NCBI RefSeq assembly: GCF_014596945.1
Contig: NZ_JACVXB010000001.1
Location: 556,314-620,313 of the forward strand
DNA: 64,000 bases
Direction: 5' to 3'
Origin: Aestuariibaculum sediminum
GTDB lineage: Bacteria > Bacteroidota > Bacteroidia > Flavobacteriales > Flavobacteriaceae
Shown: positions 54,580 through 62,350 of the stretch, piece by piece
How the letters are laid out: each line of letters starts with the position of its first letter
How positions within the stretch are numbered: the first letter of the stretch is position 1
Notes under the pieces: generated by a model
Told to the model about the DNA's origin: nothing
Seen by the model: only the letters and a program-made list of their open reading frames with translations
The model's database searches: none
Made by a program: the position numbers and the translations under genes

Positions 54580-55938
54580 TTAAACAATAAACCCTACCAA
54601 ATCTTCTATTTTTGAAATTAGCTGTATTTTTATTGAAGTGTTTTTTAATGAAATCTTGTTGTATTTAGAAACAAAAATGGTTGAAAACCCTAATTTTTCA
54701 GCTTCTAGAATACGTTGTTCTACGCGCTGAACAGGACGGATTTCACCAGACAAACCTACTTCGGCAGCAAAACAAAAATCTTTTTCGAGAGCCACATCTT
54801 CATTTGAAGATAAAATGGAAGCAACGACTGCCAAATCAATCGCCGGATCGTCGACGGTTATACCTCCAGTAATATTTAAAAAGACATCTTTTGCACCAAG
54901 CCTGAAACCTGCTCGTTTTTCTAAAACAGCCAGCAACATATTTAAACGTTTTGCGTTAAATCCTGTTGCACTACGTTGTGGCGTACCATATACCGCGGTA
55001 CTTACCAAGGCTTGCACTTCAATCATTAAGGGGCGCATACCTTCTAAAGTTGCTGCAATAGCATTCCCCGAAAGCTCTTCGTCTTTTTTGGAAATTAATA
55101 TTTCAGAAGGGTTTGTAACTTCTCTTAAACCAGAACCTTGCATTTCGTAAATTCCGAGCTCATTCGTTGATCCGAAACGGTTTTTATGAGCTCTTAATAT
55201 TCTGAAAATATGATTCCTATCCCCTTCAAACTGAAGCACCGTATCGACCATATGCTCCAAAATTTTGGGACCCGCAATATTACCATCTTTTGTAATGTGA
55301 CCGATTAAAATAACAGGCGTTGCCGTTTCTTTTGCGAATTTTATAAGTTCGGTAGTACACTCCTTAATTTGTGAAATGCTACCCGAAGACGATTCAATAT
55401 AATCGCTATGTAAGGTTTGAATGGAATCGACTATAACCACATCAGGCTCTAAAGCCTCAATTTGCCTGAAAATATTCTGGGTTTTAGTTTCAGTAAGAAT
55501 ATAACAATTATTGTTATTAGGGTTAATACGCTCGGCACGCATTTTTATTTGTTTCTGACTTTCTTCGCCTGAAACATACAATGTTTTGTATGGTAATTTT
55601 AATGAAATTTGAAGTAACAAAGTACTTTTGCCAATGCCTGGCTCTCCCCCTAAAAGTGTTAACGAACCCGGAACAATTCCACCCCCAAGTACACGATTCA
55701 ACTCACCGTCAAAGGTGTCTAATCGTGGCTCCTGGGATACATCAATATCTTTAACTCGTAGTGGCACTACTGCTTTTTTTGCTGTTGAAGTGGGCGATTT
55801 CCAATCGCTTTTTTCAGGGGTTTGAATCACTTCTTCAACAATTGTATTCCATGCTTTACATGCATTACACTGACCCTGCCATTTTGCGAATTGTGTGCCG
55901 CAGCTCTGACAATAAAATGTGGTTTTAACCTTTGCCAT
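54580..55938 (-). CDS. radA: DNA repair protein RadA
   Basis: RecA-like helicase that promotes branch migration in recombinational repair. The 452-residue protein starts with a C4 zinc finger (C10-x2-C13, C24-x2-C27 in FYCQSCGTQFAKWQGQCNAC). Walker A GGEPGIGKST is at about 97-106. The RadA-specific KNRFG motif occurs in AHKNRFGSTNELGIYEM, and a Lon-like C-terminal domain follows (FLNITGGITVDDPAIDLAV). Its ATG overlaps the preceding esterase-like gene's stop by one base. Confidence 0.97.
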   Translation of the reverse strand: MAKVKTTFYCQSCGTQFAKWQGQCNACKAWNTIVEEVIQTPEKSDWKSPTSTAKKAVVPLRVKDIDVSQEPRLDTFDGELNRVLGGGIVPGSLTLLGGEPGIGKSTLLLQISLKLPYKTLYVSGEESQKQIKMRAERINPNNNNCYILTETKTQNIFRQIEALEPDVVIVDSIQTLHSDYIESSSGSISQIKECTTELIKFAKETATPVILIGHITKDGNIAGPKILEHMVDTVLQFEGDRNHIFRILRAHKNRFGSTNELGIYEMQGSGLREVTNPSEILISKKDEELSGNAIAATLEGMRPLMIEVQALVSTAVYGTPQRSATGFNAKRLNMLLAVLEKRAGFRLGAKDVFLNITGGITVDDPAIDLAVVASILSSNEDVALEKDFCFAAEVGLSGEIRPVQRVEQRILEAEKLGFSTIFVSKYNKISLKNTSIKIQLISKIEDLVGFIV

Positions 55939-57086
55939 TAATATCCAAAATCTGTTTTAATTGCTTCGGCTTTTTCCACCATCAAATCTCTTGTAATACC
56001 CCCAATTTCATCTAATATATATGCCGACTGATAAGTTTTCATAGCTTTTTTCGGATCTCCTGTTTCTTCATAAAACCGTGCTAAATAATAATTACCTAGC
56101 AAGGTTTTCGGATAAGCCTCACGGGCTAAATCTCCTAATCGTTCAAAATCTTCAAACGATTCATTCTTCTCTATAGCCGCAGAAATAGCCCTAAAATCAT
56201 TCACCAAAATGGTTTTCTCAATTCCGAATAAATCTTGAATTGTTTTATACTTTTCTTCAAGGTAAGCTACGGGAGATTCTTCTAATTTCAAAATAACATC
56301 CTGATATTCTTTCTTACTAATCGGCTTATATACACTAAATATCAACTCAATAGCACTAGGTAAAGCGTGTGTAGGCACTGAGTAATGCGAAGGCCCTTCG
56401 AAACCTTGATATTTATAGGTTACATTCTCGTTATTTACTGCTGTTAAATCTTCATTTAATATTTTTGTCATATCCTGCACCTGAGGTAAATCGTTATTGG
56501 TATATGCTAAATAATAAAACAATTTAGACTGGCTGTTGCTTAACTGACGTGGCAAATATGTTACCATACCTGGCGCCAAAACAGGACTAATTACAATATA
56601 TGCCTGAAACAACGGTTGTGGCTTAAGTAAATAGTAATTAATGAAATTAGCGGTTTCACCATGCCCTACAGCCACTTTAAAATTTCCGATATTATAATTT
56701 CTTTCTAAATAGGGGATTAACTCCATGCCAACAAACTCAAAAAAACTTGCGCCAGTTTCAACTGGTAATGAATTTTGTTCGGAGTACAAGCAATCGTCGT
56801 AGCGTGTTCCATACTGGTTTATTCCGACTACAATCGCATCTGGCATATCTTCCCAATAAGCATAATAGTCGGTATTACCAGCTACAGCTTCGAACAAATA
56901 ATCACCATCAAAAACAATGAACAGCGGATAAGATTTACCTTTATCGCTTCCATATCCTCTAGGCAACTGAATTTTTATTTCTCGGGATTCGCCAAGTTTA
57001 GACGATTCAATTTTTTCATATTTAACCTGTGCAGAAACAACACTTAACGACAGAAGCGTAACTAAAAACAAAAGTATATATTTCAT
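55938..57086 (-). CDS. Esterase-fold protein lacking the nucleophile serine, with C-terminal TPR-like region
   Basis: A 382-residue exported protein (signal ILLFLVTLLSLSVVSAQ). Residues about 22-250 resemble the esterase D/Fes-type alpha/beta hydrolases: SREIKIQLPRGYGSDKGKSY, LFIVFDGDYLFE and YLERNYNIGNFKVAV. At the nucleophile elbow, where GxSxG is expected, the sequence reads G141-H-G-E-T145; the codon is GGT, so serine is replaced by glycine. The C-terminal part (NYYLARFYEETGDPKKAMKT) is TPR-like. It may therefore be a non-catalytic binding protein. Encoded between the flippase-like gene and radA. Confidence 0.78.
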   Translation of the reverse strand: MKYILLFLVTLLSLSVVSAQVKYEKIESSKLGESREIKIQLPRGYGSDKGKSYPLFIVFDGDYLFEAVAGNTDYYAYWEDMPDAIVVGINQYGTRYDDCLYSEQNSLPVETGASFFEFVGMELIPYLERNYNIGNFKVAVGHGETANFINYYLLKPQPLFQAYIVISPVLAPGMVTYLPRQLSNSQSKLFYYLAYTNNDLPQVQDMTKILNEDLTAVNNENVTYKYQGFEGPSHYSVPTHALPSAIELIFSVYKPISKKEYQDVILKLEESPVAYLEEKYKTIQDLFGIEKTILVNDFRAISAAIEKNESFEDFERLGDLAREAYPKTLLGNYYLARFYEETGDPKKAMKTYQSAYILDEIGGITRDLMVEKAEAIKTDFGY

Positions 57087-57149
57087 ATCCTAAAGTTGAT
57101 TAAGAGATTTGCAATGGCAAGTTAAAAAATTACGGAGAACTATGCTTGG

Positions 57150-58109
57150 TTAACCTTTGTTTTTTCGGTTATAAACAGGTAGATAAATTAGCGACAATCC
57201 TCCAAAAATAATAATCATTAGGGTTTGTGATGCCCACATAATCCAACCGAAAGCAATACTGGGTTCCTGCGCTATACCAAACAAAGAAAATGCCGCATAA
57301 ACAGCCAAAGGATAAGAACCTATACCTCCATTAGTTGCAGCAATACTAAAACTTGCAGAAATAAATCCTACTAAAATTACTGCCAATGAAATCCCTTTTA
57401 AATCGGGTATTGCAAATGAAGTAACATAAAACATAAGGACATACATCGCCCAAATAAACAGGGTATGAAAAATAAAAGCCCATTTCTTTTTCATTTTGAA
57501 GATACTTAAAACACCTTCAATTAAGCCAGAAAGAAAACTTCTTAACTTACTTGCCCATTTGGAATTACTTCGTTTTAGATAATAAAAAAACAAGTACACA
57601 CCTAACATTACAAAAACCAAAACAAAACCAATTTTCAAGGGATTGAGGCGTTCAATAAAAAAGCCATAAATAAAATCAAACTGAAGAAAAAGGGTTATTA
57701 CGATTATGCCCATCATAACAACCAAATCGGCAATGCGTTCGGCCACAATAGTCCCAAATCCCTTTTCAAAAGGCACATTTTCGTAATTGGATAAAATTGT
57801 TGCTCGGGCCACTTCGCCAGCTCTTGGTATGGTATAATTTATAAGGTAGGTTGCAAAAACCGCCATAAAGCTGTTAGGATACTTGATAGTATACCCCATT
57901 GGCTCTAGTTGAAATCGCCATCTATAGGCACGTGACATATGACTTAACAAACCTAAAAAAACACCAAAAACAATCCATTCATAATCCGATTGTTTTAAGT
58001 ATTCAACAATTTCATCAAGTGAAACTTTCGATAAGGAGTACCAAACTAAAAATACTCCTAACAATAAAGGGAGTATTATTTTTATGGCCTTTGTTATCTT
58101 CGGCTTCAA
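57150..58109 (-). CDS. Lysylphosphatidylglycerol synthase TM region / UPF0104 family membrane protein
   Basis: A 319-residue integral membrane protein with about eight helices (first near 10-28, last near 288-312). Family-like text includes RAYRWRFQLEPMGYTIKYPN, the TIPRAGEVARATILSNYENV block and ATNGGIGSYPLAVYAAFSLF. This family comprises flippase-like domains, alone or fused to lipid aminoacyl transferases; this copy has no transferase domain. A lipid-translocating role is likely but undefined. It lies 11 bases after panD. Confidence 0.88.
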   Translation of the reverse strand: MKPKITKAIKIILPLLLGVFLVWYSLSKVSLDEIVEYLKQSDYEWIVFGVFLGLLSHMSRAYRWRFQLEPMGYTIKYPNSFMAVFATYLINYTIPRAGEVARATILSNYENVPFEKGFGTIVAERIADLVVMMGIIVITLFLQFDFIYGFFIERLNPLKIGFVLVFVMLGVYLFFYYLKRSNSKWASKLRSFLSGLIEGVLSIFKMKKKWAFIFHTLFIWAMYVLMFYVTSFAIPDLKGISLAVILVGFISASFSIAATNGGIGSYPLAVYAAFSLFGIAQEPSIAFGWIMWASQTLMIIIFGGLSLIYLPVYNRKNKG

Positions 58110-58120
58110 ATAATTAAAAT

Positions 58121-58471
58121 TTATTTTAACAAGTTTGTTGCTTCATCAGGAAATACCAAGGAAGGTTTAAACGTTTTAGCTTCTTCGTAATCCATAATCG
58201 CATAAGTGATTAAAATTAAAGTATCTCCAACAGCAACCTTTCTTGCGGCTGCACCGTTTAAAGTAATTTCTCCACTATTCCGTGGACCGGGAATACAATA
58301 GGTTTCTAAACGTTCGCCATTGTCGTTATTTACAATTTGAACCTTTTCTCCTTGAATTATATTAGCAGCTTCCATTAAATCTTCATCGATAGTAATACTA
58401 CCGATGTAATTAAGCTCTGCTCCGGTACACTTAACTCTGTGAATTTTAGATTTTACTACTTGAATTTGCAT
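58121..58471 (-). CDS. panD: Aspartate 1-decarboxylase
   Basis: Makes beta-alanine for pantothenate from L-aspartate, using a pyruvoyl group. The 116-residue proenzyme has the self-cleavage site YIGSITID, G24-S25, with S25 becoming the pyruvoyl. Other signatures are [26 protein letters not shown] and [20 protein letters not shown]. It follows panC by 13 bases on the same strand. Confidence 0.96.
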   Translation of the reverse strand: MQIQVVKSKIHRVKCTGAELNYIGSITIDEDLMEAANIIQGEKVQIVNNDNGERLETYCIPGPRNSGEITLNGAAARKVAVGDTLILITYAIMDYEEAKTFKPSLVFPDEATNLLK

Positions 58472-58484
58472 GTGGCAAAGGTAA

Positions 58485-59336
58485 TTAATTTAGAGCAATA
58501 TTATCAATAAGCCTAATATCATCTGCATATACTGCAATAAACGCTCTGTATTGTTTATTATTTTCTTTTTCTGTTAAGGTTTTAAGAGTTATAACATCAG
58601 CTATTATAAAATATTCCAACTCTAAAAGCTCTTGCTTTTTAAACTCATTTTCAACCCATTGCGTTACTTCTTTAGCACTTTTTGTGCCAAAATATGTTTT
58701 GGCAGCTGTTAAAGTTTTGTAAATAAACGGAGCTGCTTCGAGGTATTCCTTTTTTAAACGTGTATTTCTAGAACTCATAGCCAGACCTGAGTCTTCTCGG
58801 TAAATATCGCACCCGACAATATTTACCGGAATATGAAACTTTTCAACAAGCTTTTTAACGATTTGTAATTGCTGAAAATCCTTTTCTCCAAAATAAGCAT
58901 TATTTGGTTTTACAATTTCGAACAATCGTTTAACTATGGTGCCTACACCATCAAAATGTCCATCGCGAAACCTGCCTTCCATTTCAAATTCCAAGCCATC
59001 ATAATCGAAGTGCTCTGCTTGTAAACGCCCCTCATAAACATCTTCTACAGTTGGTGCATAAACTAAAATTCTATCTTTACTTACGCCTTTAAGAAGCGCT
59101 ACATCTTGCTCTAAAGTTCGCGGGTAATTTTGTAAATCGGCTTTATTATCGAACTGCGTTGGGTTTACGAAAATACTAACTACAACTTTGTCGTTTTCTT
59201 GTAGGGCTCTTTCTACTAAAGCCAAATGACCTTTATGTAAAGCTCCCATGGTAGGAACCATACCCAAAGTAAAATTTTGGTCTTTAAAAGCACCTAAAAC
59301 CTTCTTAATTTGTTGTTTTTCTGAATAAACTTCCAC
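58485..59336 (-). CDS. panC: Pantoate-beta-alanine ligase
   Basis: Joins pantoate and beta-alanine with ATP to give pantothenate, precursor of CoA. I start at the GTG at 59336 (283 residues, [M][16 protein letters not shown]); the in-frame extension to 59432 would add 32 residues not seen in the family and would span a promoter element. Signatures are [17 protein letters not shown], with the HxGH ATP motif, [26 protein letters not shown] and GLAMSSRN. It is the first gene of the run panC-panD-flippase-esterase-radA. Confidence 0.94.
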   Translation of the reverse strand: MEVYSEKQQIKKVLGAFKDQNFTLGMVPTMGALHKGHLALVERALQENDKVVVSIFVNPTQFDNKADLQNYPRTLEQDVALLKGVSKDRILVYAPTVEDVYEGRLQAEHFDYDGLEFEMEGRFRDGHFDGVGTIVKRLFEIVKPNNAYFGEKDFQQLQIVKKLVEKFHIPVNIVGCDIYREDSGLAMSSRNTRLKKEYLEAAPFIYKTLTAAKTYFGTKSAKEVTQWVENEFKKQELLELEYFIIADVITLKTLTEKENNKQYRAFIAVYADDIRLIDNIALN

Positions 59337-59360
59337 CGTTCTTATAAAATTTAGCGGGTG

Positions 59361-59368
59361 CAAACTTA
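59361..59368 (-). promoter_or_regulatory. Putative -7 element of panC
   Basis: On the minus strand TAAGTTTG matches TAnnTTTG, 24 bases before the GTG start at 59336. It supports the shorter panC start. The upstream TTG is too close (12 bases) to be a normal -33 element. Confidence 0.45.
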
Positions 59369-59399
59369 AGATTTTACAGCCAATTAGCATAAATTTTTG

Positions 59400-59407
59400 T
59401 ACTTTTG
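59400..59407 (+). promoter_or_regulatory. Putative -7 element for the small ORF and glycogen-synthase-like gene
   Basis: TACTTTTG matches TAnnTTTG. The implied transcript would have a leader of roughly 180 bases before 59592, containing the 42-codon frame at 59453. Confidence 0.45.
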
Positions 59408-59452
59408 CGTGTTTTTTATTTTGAATTAACAAAAGCTGGACCTTTATAAAAC

Positions 59453-59581
59453 ATGATAATTGTATTTCTTATTTTTATGAAATACCGCATTATTGTTGCT
59501 ATTGGCCAAAAAACCAAACAAAACAAGCGTTATTTAGGCAATGCCTTTTTTAACACCGAATACGAACTTATTAAGCAATAA
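59453..59581 (+). CDS. Possible small protein or leader peptide (42 residues)
   Basis: An ATG-started frame of 42 codons ending in TAA, with a second in-frame ATG at 59477 (34 residues). The peptide has a short hydrophobic start (MIIVFLIFMKYRIIVAIG) then a basic, polar tail ending NTEYELIKQ. It lies between the promoter element at 59400 and the next gene, its stop 10 bases before that ATG. I do not recognise it; it could be a coupled leader peptide, a real microprotein or chance. Confidence 0.3.
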   Translation: MIIVFLIFMKYRIIVAIGQKTKQNKRYLGNAFFNTEYELIKQ

Positions 59582-59591
59582 ATAAAAACAC

Positions 59592-60398
59592 ATGAAAGAT
59601 AAGAGGATATTGTATGTATCATCTGAAGTAGTGCCTTATTTACCTGAAACCGAAATTTCTTCAATGTCTTTTGAAGCACCTAGATTGGTGAATCAACAAG
59701 GAGGACAGATAAGAATTTTTATGCCTAGGTACGGCAACATTAATGAGAGAAGACATCAATTACATGAAGTAATAAGACTTTCTGGTATAAATTTAGTAAT
59801 TAATGACTTGGACATGCCGCTAATTATTAAAGTCGCATCGATACCGAAAGAACGCATTCAAGTGTACTTTATTGATAACGACGAATACTTTAAAAGAAAA
59901 GCCACGTTAACAGATGAAGACGGAAACCTGTTTCCTGACAATGATGAACGTGCCATATTTTTTGCTAAAGGCGTTATAGAAACAGTAAAAAAACTAAACT
60001 GGTCTCCAGACGTTATTCATGTTCATGGCTGGCTAGCTTCTTTATTACCAGTTTACCTAAAAGAATACTACAAAGACGAACCTTTATTTAATGAAAGTAA
60101 AATTGTAACATCAGTTTACAGTCAAAGTTTTAACAATTCATTAAATGAAGATATGGTTAATAAAGTTAAATTTGACAACATCAACGAAGACGCCATCAAG
60201 ATTCTTGAAAAACCTTCGTATACAAATTTAATGAAAGTAGCTATTGATTATTCTGATGCTTTAATTTACGGTTCGGAAGATATTCCCGAAGATTTAAAAG
60301 CGTATACAGAAGCATCAAACAAACCTACTTTAGAATATAAACCTAAAGATGAATTTGGACAAGCTTATACTGCATTTATAAACGAAAACCTAATATAA
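59592..60398 (+). CDS. Truncated glycogen/starch-synthase-like protein
   Basis: A 268-residue protein matching only the N-terminal Rossmann half of GT5 glycogen synthases: RILYVSSEVVPYLPETEISS, IFMPRYGNINERRH, DNDERAIFFAKGVIETVKKL and PDVIHVHGWLASLLPVYLKE. The C-terminal ADP-glucose-binding half, with its catalytic glutamate, is absent and the frame ends cleanly. Flavobacteria often have such a short form, so it is probably not a recent break. No glgB, glgC or glgP is near. Catalysis alone is unlikely; the role is unknown. Confidence 0.8.
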   Translation: MKDKRILYVSSEVVPYLPETEISSMSFEAPRLVNQQGGQIRIFMPRYGNINERRHQLHEVIRLSGINLVINDLDMPLIIKVASIPKERIQVYFIDNDEYFKRKATLTDEDGNLFPDNDERAIFFAKGVIETVKKLNWSPDVIHVHGWLASLLPVYLKEYYKDEPLFNESKIVTSVYSQSFNNSLNEDMVNKVKFDNINEDAIKILEKPSYTNLMKVAIDYSDALIYGSEDIPEDLKAYTEASNKPTLEYKPKDEFGQAYTAFINENLI

Positions 60399-60505
60399 AG
60401 GTTTGTCATTATCATGCCATTTGTTAACCTCGTGTTTCATGCTAGACACAATTTATAATAACTGGTTATCAAAATAAGTTTTCCAATTTTTCGTTAAAAT
60501 CACTT

Positions 60506-62191
60506 ATGAAAAAGACCATAAACGCCCTTAAATATTGTGTAGTTTATTCCATTGTAATTGCATCCCTTATTGCTTGCGATAGCGAATTTGCTTCTGTAGA
60601 CAGTAATGTTCTTGGAGATGAAAACACAAATTTTCAAACCAACAAAGAATCATTACCTATACTTGCTTACAATAAAAAGTTAGATTCATTACAAATCGAC
60701 GGATTATCGTCTTACCTTCTTGGTGTATTTAATGATCCTGCTTACGGCCAAACAACGGCAAGTATTGTTACGCAATTAACCCCATCAACGTTCAGTCCTA
60801 ATTTTGGAGATGAAACAGTTATTGATTCGGTAGTTATGACTATTCCATATTACAGCAGAATTAACGATTCTGACGAAAATGGAAATCTATACACCATTGG
60901 TGATTCGCTTTATGGCGACGCCAATGCTCCGATTAAATTATCGGTTTATAAAAACAATTATTATTTAAGAGATTTCGACCCAAACGGGTCGCTTGGGGAG
61001 GCTCAAAACTATTTTTCCAAAGGAGATGGCGAAGTTAACATGACTGATAATTTTAGCATTAACGGAACATCTACAATTAATTTCGATGAACATAAAGGCG
61101 ACTTATTATTTGAAAACTTAGCATTTTTACCGAGCTCAGACCGTATTCGCCTTGACACTTTCGATGAAGAAGATGGTAGTTTAGAAGAAACAACGTATAT
61201 CGCTCCGGCATTGCGCGTAAAATTAGATACCGAATTTTGGAAAACAACGATTATCGACCAAGAAGACAATGATGTACTGTCTTCTTCAAGTGTCTTTAAA
61301 AACTACTTTAGAGGGTTATACTTTAAAGCAGAAGCGACTAGTACATCTGGACAAATGGTAATGTTAGATTTAAGCGCTTCAAACGCTAATATTACAATCT
61401 ATTATTCTTATTCAGCAACCACAGGAACTGGTGATAACGCCATTACCACAGATTTTAACAGCACGTATACACTAAACTTTTCAGGAAAAACTTTAAATAC
61501 GTTTATTAACGACTACAATAAGGTATCGCTAGCTGATGGCAATCAGGTTGATGGTGATGAAAAGTTATATTTAAAAGGTACTGAAGGGTCTATGGGTGTT
61601 GTGAATTTATTTCCAACAGAAGCCGATTTAGAGAATTTTATTAATAACTATAGAATTCCTCTTGGCAATAACGAATACAAAAAGGACGAGAGAGGTAACT
61701 ACATATTAAAACGATTAATAAACGAAGCGCAATTGGTAGTTTATGAAGACGAAACGATGCCAACAGGTGGCGATGATTCATTTCATGACTATGATCGACT
61801 ATATGCCTACGATATAAAAAACAATTCAGTACTGGCTGACTATGTTTTAGATCCTATTACCAATTCGGCTTCTCCGTACAATTCACTTATTGTTCATTTA
61901 GGACAACGCCGATCAGACGACACTGGGCGTACAAAATATAAAATTCGTATTACAGAGCATTTAAATAATATTTTATTGAAGGATTCTACCAACACAAAAA
62001 TTGGTTTAGTCTTATCGACAAATGTAAATGCAAATAATACGGCGAAATTATTAAATAAAGAAAATCAAGAGGTTTCCAGAATACCTTCTGCATCTATCAT
62101 TACGCCAAGAGGAACAATAGTTCATGGAACGAACAGCGCTATTCCTGAAGCTAAAATGAAACTAGAAGTGTATTTTACAGAACCCAAATAA
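60506..62191 (+). CDS. DUF4270 lipoprotein
   Basis: A 561-residue lipoprotein with signal ending IASLIAC (C24). The mature protein is beta-rich, with a proximal [19 protein letters not shown] segment typical of DUF4270. Internal segments such as [15 protein letters not shown] and [13 protein letters not shown] and the C-terminal [14 protein letters not shown] suggest a large extracellular sandwich. DUF4270 proteins are Bacteroidota surface or periplasmic proteins of unknown function. It is 107 bases after the glycogen-synthase-like gene and 159 bases before glmS. Confidence 0.85.
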   Translation: MKKTINALKYCVVYSIVIASLIACDSEFASVDSNVLGDENTNFQTNKESLPILAYNKKLDSLQIDGLSSYLLGVFNDPAYGQTTASIVTQLTPSTFSPNFGDETVIDSVVMTIPYYSRINDSDENGNLYTIGDSLYGDANAPIKLSVYKNNYYLRDFDPNGSLGEAQNYFSKGDGEVNMTDNFSINGTSTINFDEHKGDLLFENLAFLPSSDRIRLDTFDEEDGSLEETTYIAPALRVKLDTEFWKTTIIDQEDNDVLSSSSVFKNYFRGLYFKAEATSTSGQMVMLDLSASNANITIYYSYSATTGTGDNAITTDFNSTYTLNFSGKTLNTFINDYNKVSLADGNQVDGDEKLYLKGTEGSMGVVNLFPTEADLENFINNYRIPLGNNEYKKDERGNYILKRLINEAQLVVYEDETMPTGGDDSFHDYDRLYAYDIKNNSVLADYVLDPITNSASPYNSLIVHLGQRRSDDTGRTKYKIRITEHLNNILLKDSTNTKIGLVLSTNVNANNTAKLLNKENQEVSRIPSASIITPRGTIVHGTNSAIPEAKMKLEVYFTEPK

Positions 62192-62350
62192 ATTTTTTTG
62201 AATTCAAAATGTTTATCTAAATCCCTTTTATCGATTCAGATAAATAGAAAAAATAAAGCCAAGGCTTTCAATTTCAATTAGATTAATAGCAACTTTGTTC
62301 TGTGCAACGCAAAACAATATAATCTTAATTATCTAAAAAAAGATAAAGAT

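Noticed and set aside
54815-55150. Plus-strand open frame of 111 codons opposite radA
   Set aside because: Antisense shadow of the conserved RadA Lon-like domain.
62280-62300. Possible promoter (CAACTTTG) before glmS
   Set aside because: It lacks the TA of the TAnnTTTG element and has no -33 partner, so I do not call it.
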